DNA of 11,301 bases from Pseudomonadota bacterium (GTDB lineage Bacteria; Pseudomonadota; Alphaproteobacteria; UBA1280; UBA12223). The position numbers and the translations under genes are program-made. Shown piece after piece: positions 5,923 through 11,301 of the stretch. The stretch spans positions 1-11,301 of the forward strand of contig PTJW01000022.1 of assembly GCA_002937495.1 (NCBI GenBank). Direction: 5' to 3'. Position 1 is the stretch's first letter; each line of letters starts with the position of its first letter. The notes below the pieces were generated by a model, which saw only the letters and a program-made list of their open reading frames with translations, was not told where the DNA came from and searched no databases.

Positions 5923-8103
5923 TTACCTATCTAGTGGAAGAATAATTGAAACAGTTGTTCCGTGTGGTTTTCTTCTTAATAGGCTAACTGAACCTTTATG
6001 TTCATCAATAATTTTTTTAACAATAGCCAAACCAAGACCTGTCCCTTTTTTACGAGTTGTGATATATGGGTCAAACAGTTTGTTGATCTCTACATCCTCA
6101 GGAATTCCTGGTCCATCATCAGTAATTTTTAAGTGTATGTTACTATTTTGTGATATTTTCGCAACAATGTCAATACTTCCAGACGAATTTTTATTATTTT
6201 CTTCAATTGCGTTGATTGAATTTTCAATTAAATTAGTTAAAACACGCTTGATTTGTAAGGTATCACAGTTGATTGGTAGCTCAGAATGTTCTAAGTCTAA
6301 ATTCATGTTAATATTCTGTCTGTTGCTTTGCAGTAGTAAAATTTCCCTAATAATTGAAGTTAAATTTTGCTGTTCAAATACAGGAGATGGCATTCTTGCA
6401 AAATCTGAAAACTCATTAACTAATGATCTTAAGTCTTCAACTTGACGAATAATAATTTGTGTTAAATCTGTAAATAGCTCGTTATCTACTTCAATTTGCT
6501 TACCAAATCTACGACGTAGTCTTTCTGCACTTAATTGAATAGGTGTTAGAGGGTTTTTAATTTCATGTGCCATACGGCGAGCAACATCAGACCATGCACC
6601 AAGTTTTTGTGCAGATTTTAGTTCTGTAATATCTTCAAATGTGATAAGTAAGTTTTTAACCTGGTCACGCTTAAAGTCTAATGATACAATTCTTACTAAA
6701 AATTCTTTTGTAGTTTCTTCAAAATTAATAGTAACTTGCTCTTGTAGCATTTTGTATGGGTTATTAATTTTAAAGTATAAGTTTGCAAGCTCCATCATTT
6801 CTGGAGAAAACTTCTTAATATTTTTACCACTCTCAAGTTTTAGAGTTTCTTTTGCAGATTTGTTAGCCATTCTTACAATACCAGAGCGAGATATTGTGAA
6901 TACACCAGAGCTAACACCTGTAAGGATAGCTTCAAGTGTTTTGCTTTTGTTTTCGATTTCTTGGTGTTTTGAATTAAGCTCTAGCTGTTTATTCTTAATA
7001 TCATTTGCCATAGTGTTGAATGAATTTGTAAGCTCGCCAATTTCATCATCATCTAAAACATTTAGCTGAGTAGATAAGTCGCCTTCTGCAAGTTTTTGTG
7101 TACCTTCAACTAGTGATTCTAGAGGGTTAACAATTCTTCTTGCTAAACGCATACTGAAATATACTGAACCACATAATAAAGCAATAGAAAATGCAATAAA
7201 GAATAAACTGAATAGAAGTTTAACTTGGTCTCTTTCACTTTGGATTTGGTAGTATTGTTGATATGCTTTTTGTGTTGAGTCTAAATAGTATAAAACAGCA
7301 GGGTGAATCCAACGACGAATAACTAAATAGCCACTATCTAATGGTAGTTTAGCAATAGCAGTGATTCTGTTATTATTATCTTCTTTATAAATTACACCTT
7401 TTTTATTGAATAATGCAGATTCAAAGGCTTGAGTAATGTCATCTGTTTGTAAGCTTGGCATTAAATCACCAGCAAACTCCATTAAACTACCTTTATTGTC
7501 GTATAGTGAAATTTCTGCAAGGTCTCTTTCTTCAAGCTCTTCAGATAAAATCTGTTCTAAAGCTTGAGAGTCAATTAAAAAGCTTGGAGCTGAAAAAATA
7601 GGATCTTTAGCTAAGTTTTTAGCTTCAACTAATAGTCTTTCTTCATGTTCTGTTAAATATGCTTGAGCAACCATTAATGAGTTGTCTAATGATTTTGTAA
7701 CTTTTGATGAGAACCATGTTTCAACACCTGAGTTAATAAAAATAAGTGCAAAACATAAAACAGCAGTACCTGGAATAAACGCTAATACCGAGAATACCCC
7801 AGCAAGCCTTGTATTTAGTTTAATTTTAGCGAATGCTCGTTTTCTGTAGATAAATAGATACATGCAGTATCTTGTAAATAAAGTTAAAACTAGTGCGATT
7901 AAAATAAAGTTTAAGTTAATAAATGCAATTTGGTTGTTTGACTGAGTTAAATCGCCTTTAAAAATAGTTATAAGTGTGAATGCTAAAAACACAGATAAAG
8001 CAATTAAGGCTATTGCATAAAATAGTCTTAAAAATTTTGGAAGAACCTTAGAGCCTAATAATGCTCTTTTACATAAATTACTTATCGATGTAGTGAACTG
8101 CAC
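5923..8103 (-). CDS. ntrY: NtrY-type membrane sensor histidine kinase
   Basis: This is the inner-membrane kinase that phosphorylates NtrX. It is 726 residues long, normal for NtrY. Predicted membrane helices lie at about 27-48, 58-80, 101-124 and 294-316. The stretch of about 170 residues between helices 3 and 4 is the periplasmic sensor region. HAMP follows (317-370), then a PAS-like domain (385-490) with VFTISRSGIVRMANKSA. The HisKA H-box ARRMAHEIKNPLTPIQLSAERLRRRF carries His513; in shorter form the key motif is HEIKNPLTP. The ATPase domain has N-box NLIENSINA (624-632), G1 DDGPGIP (662-668), FDPY, and G2 KGTGLGLAIV (686-695). The start is a GTG at 8103 with GAAAGG seven bases upstream. 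It overlaps the end of the DUF4390-like gene by 26 bases, so the two are probably translationally coupled. No ntrB/ntrC pair is adjacent, unlike the usual alphaproteobacterial nitrogen cluster. Confidence 0.95.
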   Translation of the reverse strand: MQFTTSISNLCKRALLGSKVLPKFLRLFYAIALIALSVFLAFTLITIFKGDLTQSNNQIAFINLNFILIALVLTLFTRYCMYLFIYRKRAFAKIKLNTRLAGVFSVLAFIPGTAVLCFALIFINSGVETWFSSKVTKSLDNSLMVAQAYLTEHEERLLVEAKNLAKDPIFSAPSFLIDSQALEQILSEELEERDLAEISLYDNKGSLMEFAGDLMPSLQTDDITQAFESALFNKKGVIYKEDNNNRITAIAKLPLDSGYLVIRRWIHPAVLYYLDSTQKAYQQYYQIQSERDQVKLLFSLFFIAFSIALLCGSVYFSMRLARRIVNPLESLVEGTQKLAEGDLSTQLNVLDDDEIGELTNSFNTMANDIKNKQLELNSKHQEIENKSKTLEAILTGVSSGVFTISRSGIVRMANKSAKETLKLESGKNIKKFSPEMMELANLYFKINNPYKMLQEQVTINFEETTKEFLVRIVSLDFKRDQVKNLLITFEDITELKSAQKLGAWSDVARRMAHEIKNPLTPIQLSAERLRRRFGKQIEVDNELFTDLTQIIIRQVEDLRSLVNEFSDFARMPSPVFEQQNLTSIIREILLLQSNRQNINMNLDLEHSELPINCDTLQIKRVLTNLIENSINAIEENNKNSSGSIDIVAKISQNSNIHLKITDDGPGIPEDVEINKLFDPYITTRKKGTGLGLAIVKKIIDEHKGSVSLLRRKPHGTTVSIILPLDR

Positions 8104-8617
8104 TGTGTAGCCTTTCTTTTAAACCTTCGCCTTTAAATAATAGAAACTTAGAAGATGATTCTTCTTCTATTGGGTTAATGCTAATTGTAAAGTCAATTTC
8201 ATAAGCATTACCTTTTTGTAGCACATTTTTTGGTAAAAACGGAGCATTAATTAAACCTGTTGCATTATTGAATAGGTTTTTTGCAGAGGCAGTAGGGCGT
8301 AGTTTATCTTTTTTTACACCAATGTAGTATTGATTATTAATAAGATTATATTTGTAGTATTTAGTATATTTTTTTTCAGCTAGCCAGCCAATCCATTGGT
8401 CAACAGGTCTAATTTTTACTTTATGTACAATACTTACTACTTTACCTGTTTTTAAAGCAGATTCAAATGCATTTTTAAATTCTGCAGTAATAGGTAAGTT
8501 ATAAGTAATATTGTCAGAATTAGTGTGATGTTCAATAGCAAATCTTCCGCTAGTTGATGCAATAGCAGAGTTATATGAAATAATGATAGCTGTTAAGATT
8601 AAAATTAGTTTTTTCAA
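8078..8617 (-). CDS. DUF4390-like secreted protein encoded with NtrY
   Basis: The protein has 179 residues with a clear signal peptide: MKKLILILTAIIISYNS followed by an AIA-type cleavage site near residue 20, so it is predicted periplasmic. The mature part is mixed beta/alpha, with LPITAEFKNAFESALKTGKVV (in part a typical DUF4390 opening) and then QWIGWLAEKKYTKYYKYNL, YYIG and YEIDFTISINPIE. This order fits the DUF4390 family as I know it: residues before an amphipathic helix, a W-rich turn, YR/YK-type strands, and a final strand with DI/NP. In beta- and gammaproteobacteria DUF4390 genes commonly sit directly before ntrY-like and ntrX-like genes, which supports the assignment. The frame can only start at the TTG at 8617, since an in-frame stop lies just upstream; the ribosome binding site is weak. 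The function is unknown; a partner of the NtrY periplasmic domain is my inference. Confidence 0.75.
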   Translation of the reverse strand: MKKLILILTAIIISYNSAIASTSGRFAIEHHTNSDNITYNLPITAEFKNAFESALKTGKVVSIVHKVKIRPVDQWIGWLAEKKYTKYYKYNLINNQYYIGVKKDKLRPTASAKNLFNNATGLINAPFLPKNVLQKGNAYEIDFTISINPIEEESSSKFLLFKGEGLKERLHSAVHYIDK

Positions 8618-8792
8618 AGTGAAATTTATCTTTTATTTTATTGAACCGTTATGTTTGTTTTGTCGTTTATTCTCTTAGATTATTACAATATCTTTTAAAC
8701 TACAATAAAAAAAATAAAAACTGTGCTTTAAATGTTGAATGGTGTGATATTTTCGCAAAAGATTGTGCGTGTCGTGTTTTTAGATATAACAA

Positions 8793-8816
8793 AAACCACC
8801 CCAGATAGGGTGGTTT
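8793..8816 (-). terminator. Intrinsic terminator of rpmG
   Basis: AAACCACCC (8793-8801) pairs with GGGTGGTTT (8808-8816), nine bp, with a six-base loop. On the minus strand it continues TTTTTGTT. It lies 22 bases after the rpmG stop and separates rpmG from the DUF4390-ntrY-ntrX operon. Confidence 0.88.
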
Positions 8817-8838
8817 GCTATAATGTGTAATTGTGAAA

Positions 8839-9009
8839 TTACTTAAGCTTAGCTTGTTTGAATGGAACGTGCTTTCTTACAACTGGGTCGTATTTGTTAA
8901 GTTCCATTTTTTCTGTAGCTGTTTTAGGGTTAATTTTTGTTACGTAGTAATAACCTGTACCAGCTGTTGAAACTAGCTTAATGTAATCACTGTTAGTTCT
9001 TTTAGCCAT
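8839..9009 (-). CDS. rpmG: 50S ribosomal protein L33
   Basis: A 56-residue protein of the large ribosomal subunit. It has the alphaproteobacterial form: MAKRTNSDYIKLVSTAGTG, YYYVTKINPKT, TEKMELNKYDPVVRKHV and a basic C-terminus FKQAKLK. It lacks the zinc-binding cysteines found in other L33 types, so it is the C-minus form, which does not need zinc. An ATG five codons upstream (9024) is in frame, but it overlaps the GGAG ribosome binding site (9 bases before 9009), so the ATG at 9009, which gives the usual MAK start, is preferred. The gene stands alone, with its own promoter-like site and terminator. Confidence 0.97.
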   Translation of the reverse strand: MAKRTNSDYIKLVSTAGTGYYYVTKINPKTATEKMELNKYDPVVRKHVPFKQAKLK

Positions 9010-9029
9010 AACATTAAACTCCATATATA

Positions 9030-9059
9030 TTTATAGTACTATAAGCATTGATTCCTCAA
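9030..9059 (-). promoter_or_regulatory. Predicted promoter for rpmG
   Basis: On the minus strand TTGAGG (forward 9054-9059), an 18-base spacer, then TATAAA (forward 9030-9035). The implied leader is only about 15 bases and ends in the GGAG ribosome binding site. The spacer contains the 14-base palindrome at 9031-9044. Confidence 0.35.
9031..9044. repeat. 14-base perfect palindrome in the rpmG promoter
   Basis: TTATAGTACTATAA is a perfect palindrome that covers the -10 and part of the spacer of the predicted rpmG promoter. Position and symmetry would suit a dimeric regulator, but AT-rich promoters produce such palindromes by chance too. Confidence 0.5.
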
Positions 9060-9077
9060 CAATTGATATCTCAATGC
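9045..9077. repeat. Inverted repeat upstream of rpmG
   Basis: GCATTGA (9045-9051) and TCAATGC (9071-9077) are exact reverse complements around a 19-base spacer that holds the -35-like element of rpmG. It directly abuts the palindrome at 9031-9044. Confidence 0.45.
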
Positions 9078-9247
9078 AAGCTGCAGTATAGATACTTTTT
9101 TTTAAATTTTCAAGAAAAATCGAAAAAAACATTAAATTATAAGTTTTTAAGTTTAAAATAAAACCAGTAATTGTCTTTTGTCTTAAAATTGCTCTGGGTG
9201 TTAAGTTATTGTAATATATGTAGATATGGTAATTTTGTTAAAAAATC

Positions 9248-9275
9248 TTGCAACTTATGATTATGTGTGTATAAT
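9248..9275 (+). promoter_or_regulatory. Predicted plus-strand promoter far upstream of the response regulator
   Basis: TTGCAA (9248-9253), a 16-base spacer, and a perfect TATAAT (9270-9275). It is the best plus-strand sigma70-like match in the gap. If used for the response regulator, the leader would be about 500 bases; it could instead drive a small RNA. Confidence 0.35.
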
Positions 9276-9308
9276 TAATTAGGTATTGAACTTATGGTTT
9301 ATATTTTT

Positions 9309-9345
9309 ATTTATTAAACTTAACCTGTGAGTTAGGTTTATAAAT
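9309..9345. repeat. Imperfect hairpin in the long leader
   Basis: The arm 9309-9324 (ending AAACTTAAC) pairs with 9331-9345 (GTTAGGTTTATAAAT) with one bulged base and one wobble, around the six-base loop CTGTGA. It lies about 35 bases downstream of the predicted promoter. No T-run follows on the plus strand. Confidence 0.45.
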
Positions 9346-9786
9346 TTAAGTTATTATTTAATTGTATAGAAGTTAAGAACCACGCTTCAAAAAAATAGCG
9401 TTATATCGCTAAAAAATATAACTAAAGTAATAGAATATTAAGAAATGGAAGATTTTTTCTTTTTTCATCATTTATTATTTAGTATAATAGTTTTATTAAT
9501 TAATAAACTAAAGCACATGTTTGTGTATCTATAAGGTTAAATTTTTTTTATTTAATTTAATAAATGTTTAAATATGCATGATAACCCTAAGTCTAAAAAT
9601 GTAAGCTATAAAAGGAATAATGGCTTATATAAATAGTAAGTTTTTTAGATTTTAGTTGGGTTGTATAAATAAAAAGTAGGCCAAATGGGTAGATAGTTTT
9701 ATTTAAGTATTTAATAAAAAAGAACTAATCACTACTTTGTTGATATTAATGATTTGAAGTTAAACAGCTTTAGGAGGAAGTAAAGC

Positions 9787-10476
9787 ATGGAAATGAATAA
9801 TAAAAAGTTTACAGTTGCAATTGTAGACGACCATGAAATAATTAGAGAAGGTATTTCTGAACTTATCGATAAAACAAAATTTAATGTTGTAGGTTCATTC
9901 TCTTCAGGACAAGAAATTAAAGATTTTATGAATGCAGGCCATCATGTGGATGTTATTTTGATGGATATTACAATGCCAGAAGAAAATGGTATTAATGTAG
10001 CAAAAGAAATTATCGCAAGACATAAAAATGTTAAAGTGGTTATGCTTACAATGTCAGAATCTTTAGAAGATATTAAAAACTCAGCTAAAGTTGGAGTTAA
10101 AGGTTTCTTAACTAAAACAGCATCAGCTGATAAAATTTCACACGCTATTAGCATGGTGATGCAAGGTGATGTAGTATTCCCTTCAAAAATTTATGATGTA
10201 GATAACATTGATATCTTTACAAATTCAAGAGGTAAAGGTAAAGATGTTCTATCAAGAAGAGAAGTAGAAATTTTAAAATATATTGCTAAAGGTCATTCAA
10301 ATAAAGAAATTGCTTATGAATTAAACTTAGCAGAAGGTACAGTTAAAGTACATGTTAAGAAAATTCTAACTAAACTTGGTTTACAAAATAGAACACAAGG
10401 TGCTATTTATGCAATTAACAAAGGTTGGGGGCCAACAGCTGAAGAAATTAACCAAATCATTTCTCCAAAAGCATAA
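9787..10476 (+). CDS. Orphan NarL/FixJ (LuxR-type) response regulator
   Basis: This is a two-component DNA-binding regulator of 229 residues, typical of the NarL/FixJ family. The receiver domain (about 8-125) has Asp14-Asp15, phospho-acceptor Asp60 in ILMDITMPEENG, Thr88 and Lys110 in GFLTKTAS. A short linker leads to the LuxR helix-turn-helix (153-215): LSRREVEILKYIAKGHSNKEIA and EGTVKVHVKKILTKLGLQNRTQ, each with the usual conserved residues. All phosphorylation residues are intact, so it should be phosphorylated, but no histidine kinase is adjacent. The ATG at 9787 follows a perfect AGGAGG (9772-9777), the strongest ribosome binding site in the window, which suggests high expression. A second ATG two codons later is possible. 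A terminator follows, so the gene is monocistronic. Its targets cannot be read from the sequence. Confidence 0.93.
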   Translation: MEMNNKKFTVAIVDDHEIIREGISELIDKTKFNVVGSFSSGQEIKDFMNAGHHVDVILMDITMPEENGINVAKEIIARHKNVKVVMLTMSESLEDIKNSAKVGVKGFLTKTASADKISHAISMVMQGDVVFPSKIYDVDNIDIFTNSRGKGKDVLSRREVEILKYIAKGHSNKEIAYELNLAEGTVKVHVKKILTKLGLQNRTQGAIYAINKGWGPTAEEINQIISPKA

Positions 10477-10489
10477 GTTAAATAATTTA

Positions 10490-10519
10490 AAAAAAGCTCT
10501 CGTTATTGAGAGCTTTTTT
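10490..10519 (+). terminator. Intrinsic terminator of the response regulator gene
   Basis: A 12-bp perfect stem (10490-10501 with 10508-10519), GC core GCTCTC/GAGAGC, a six-base loop, and six T at the end on the plus strand. It begins 14 bases after the stop codon. Confidence 0.92.
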
Positions 10520-10605
10520 GTTGTGTTATTTTTAGTAAGATGTTAACCTTGTGATATTAATAAAAATAAGAAAGTTAGATGTTTATGTTAATTAAGAGGG
10601 GTGCA

Positions 10606-11061
10606 ATGTTTGGCCTTGATGCTAGAATAGCGTTAGCAATTTTTGGAGCATTGTCAGTAATATCAGGTGCTGCCTTGTATAGTGCCATACAAGCTGCAAA
10701 AAATGAAGCTAAAGTGCAAACAGGTTTAGAACTTTATAAGGGTATAGAACAGTATATGCTTGATAAGGGTGAGTTATTTGCCACTGGTAATGTAACATAT
10801 ACAGATGTAGGCCTTATTGCTAAAAACTTTGATAGTGATCCATTATGGAATGGCCCATATTATGGAGAAAGTACAAGTACTAGAATATATATAAAGCTAG
10901 CAGGCTTTACAGGTAATACTGCAATAGATGAGAATTTTCAATTAGGTAAATGGGGTAAAGATGTTGTTTCTCCATCGTATGAGTCATGCTTTGTTGCATC
11001 AATTTGTTATTTTTATTTATTTAGAAGTTATTCAGTACAAACTCTAATTATGAAAGCTTAA
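10606..11061 (+). CDS. Prepilin-like protein, N-terminal part of a broken reading frame
   Basis: The protein starts MFGLDARIALAIFGALSVIS and continues with a hydrophobic helix to about residue 28. An amphipathic helix EAKVQTGLELYKGIEQYMLDKG and a segment DPLWNGPYYGE follow. This layout (short leader, N-terminal helix, then a globular part with P.WNGPY) resembles type IV pilins and type II secretion pseudopilins. However, a Glu at position +5 after a G|L cleavage is lacking, so processing by prepilin peptidase is uncertain. The start at 10606 is chosen because AAGAGGGG lies just upstream; an upstream in-frame ATG at 10579 lacks such a site. The last 15-20 residues before the stop at 11059 look out of frame, and a coding-like C-terminus continues in another frame to 11189, where a terminator begins. 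I read this as a one-base frameshift (mutation or sequencing error). Confidence 0.7.
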   Translation: MFGLDARIALAIFGALSVISGAALYSAIQAAKNEAKVQTGLELYKGIEQYMLDKGELFATGNVTYTDVGLIAKNFDSDPLWNGPYYGESTSTRIYIKLAGFTGNTAIDENFQLGKWGKDVVSPSYESCFVASICYFYLFRSYSVQTLIMKA

Positions 11062-11189
11062 AATCTACAGCTATTTCCCTTGATGCATATGTTGATGGTG
11101 GAGATGGAGGTTCTGCAGGTAAAGTTAGATATTCCCAAAGTTCTGGAACATATACTTTTGCATATAGAGTAGGACTTGCATTTAAGTAA
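11025..11189 (+). pseudogene. C-terminal remnant of the prepilin-like gene in a shifted frame
   Basis: In the frame one base back from the upstream gene, an open stretch reads about 54 codons to a TAA at 11187-11189. It includes NYESLKSTAISLDAYVDGG, a glycine-rich turn, and a final YTFAYRVGLAFK. It has no start codon or ribosome binding site of its own, and it ends two bases before a strong terminator. An in-frame TAG at 11022-11024 limits where the frame changed to 11025-11058. No slippery heptamer is visible there, so programmed frameshifting is unlikely. The restored protein would be about 190-195 residues. Confidence 0.55.
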
Positions 11190-11190
11190 T

Positions 11191-11222
11191 AAGAAAAAAC
11201 TCCCAGTTGGGAGTTTTTTCTT
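11191..11222. terminator. Bidirectional intrinsic terminator between convergent genes
   Basis: AAGAAAAAACTCCC (11191-11204) pairs perfectly with GGGAGTTTTTTCTT (11209-11222), 14 bp, with a four-base loop. Both strands carry T-rich tracts. It lies between the end of the prepilin-like gene and the end of the minus-strand gene at the right edge. Confidence 0.9.
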
Positions 11223-11224
11223 TC

Positions 11225-11301
11225 TTATAATTTGTAAACATACTTTTTATAAGTTAGAGGCTTAATGTATAAAGGCTCTAGTGGTTTATCTGATAAGTCA
11301 T
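11225..11301 (-). CDS. C-terminal end of a minus-strand gene, possibly tsaB (partial, 5' end outside window)
   Basis: Only the last 24 codons are in view. They read DLSDKPLEPLYIKPLTYKKY and a few more residues before a TAA at 11225-11227. The other two minus-strand frames are closed by stops within about ten codons. The stop sits three bases from a bidirectional terminator, which supports a real gene end. The PLEPLYIKP stretch resembles the C-terminus of TsaB (usual form PLYLRPPDAK), a partner of TsaD in making the t6A tRNA modification. With so few residues the name is a suggestion only. Confidence 0.5.
   Translation of the reverse strand, partial: DLSDKPLEPLYIKPLTYKKYVYKL

Larger units (their letters stand above)
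9010..9786. other. 777-base AT-rich intergenic region upstream of the orphan response regulator
   Basis: No convincing gene is present. Features seen: the rpmG promoter and palindromes at the left end, a good plus-strand promoter match at 9248-9275, a hairpin at 9309-9345, and a short stem TAGCG/CGCTA (9397-9412 area) whose minus-strand side is followed by seven T, possibly a weak minus-strand terminator. A 20-codon frame (9574-9636) has no ribosome binding site. Another TATAAT stands at 9483-9488 and a TATAAA at 9664-9669, both with poor -35 partners. The region could be a long leader, a small-RNA locus, or a decayed gene. Confidence 0.6.

Noticed and set aside
6059..7069. Two plus-strand open frames (128 and 142 codons) antisense to ntrY
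   Set aside because: ntrY is complete in this region, with PAS, H-box and ATPase motifs; the antisense products are serine/leucine-rich shadows.
9395..9420. TAGCG/CGCTA stem with A-runs on both sides, as a terminator
   Set aside because: Only five base pairs, and only the minus strand would have a T-run; no minus-strand gene upstream needs it. Mentioned only within the gap entry.
9574..9636. 20-codon plus-strand frame starting MHDNPKSKN in the long gap
   Set aside because: There is no ribosome binding site, and a frame of this size is expected by chance in 777 bases; an overlapping 8-codon ATG frame is equally unsupported.
9942..10154. Minus-strand 70-codon open frame
   Set aside because: It is antisense to the receiver domain of the response regulator and has no ribosome binding site or family resemblance.
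11022..11061. Programmed -1 frameshift in the prepilin-like gene
   Set aside because: No X-XXY-YYZ slippery heptamer or stimulatory hairpin is visible in the allowed interval; mutation or sequence error is simpler.
1..11301. Defence system, prophage, transposon, CRISPR array or toxin-antitoxin pair
   Set aside because: No transposase, integrase, Cas, nuclease-effector or toxin-like gene and no spaced direct repeats were found. The two unknown small genes have separate terminators and promoters, so they do not form a toxin-antitoxin operon.

Overview
The window looks like a piece of an AT-rich alphaproteobacterial chromosome. The evidence is a short alpha-type ribosomal protein L33, an NtrY/NtrX pair of the alphaproteobacterial kind, and a GatCAB amidotransferase operon. 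Base composition is strongly AT-biased and several intergenic gaps are long, which suggests a reduced or host-associated lineage (Rickettsiales/Holosporales-like), but the sequence alone does not fix the order or genus. The long gaps argue against a streamlined SAR11-type genome.

Layout from left to right. (1) Positions 1-1455, minus strand: gatC then gatA (gatA runs off the left edge). A divergent regulatory region (1456-1782) separates them from (2) ruvX and dprA on the plus strand (1783-3404), which form a probable two-gene operon ending in a bidirectional terminator. (3) Positions 3433-4302, minus strand: two small unrecognised genes, each with its own promoter-like site and terminator; they may be distant paralogues. 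(4) Positions 4445-8617, minus strand: a DUF4390-like periplasmic protein, the sensor kinase NtrY and the response regulator NtrX. NtrX lacks the GAFTGA sigma54-contact loop, and a large imperfect inverted repeat lies between ntrY and ntrX. (5) rpmG (minus) with its own terminator and a palindrome-rich promoter. (6) A very AT-rich gap of 777 bases with no convincing gene, followed by an orphan NarL/LuxR-type response regulator with a strong ribosome binding site and its own terminator. (7) A prepilin-like gene whose reading frame breaks about 50 codons before its apparent end, a bidirectional terminator, and the last codons of a minus-strand gene, possibly tsaB, at the right edge.

Most of the window is housekeeping: tRNA amidation, RuvX/YqgF nuclease, ribosomal protein. 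To this are added a DNA-uptake gene (dprA) and two signalling units: an envelope-sensing NtrYX system with a periplasmic partner, and an orphan regulator. I found no transposon, phage, CRISPR, toxin-antitoxin or recognisable defence system. The points most worth checking are the regulatory structures (hairpin in the gatCA leader, inverted repeat at ntrY-ntrX, long leader before the orphan regulator), the pair of unknown small genes, and the broken prepilin-like gene.
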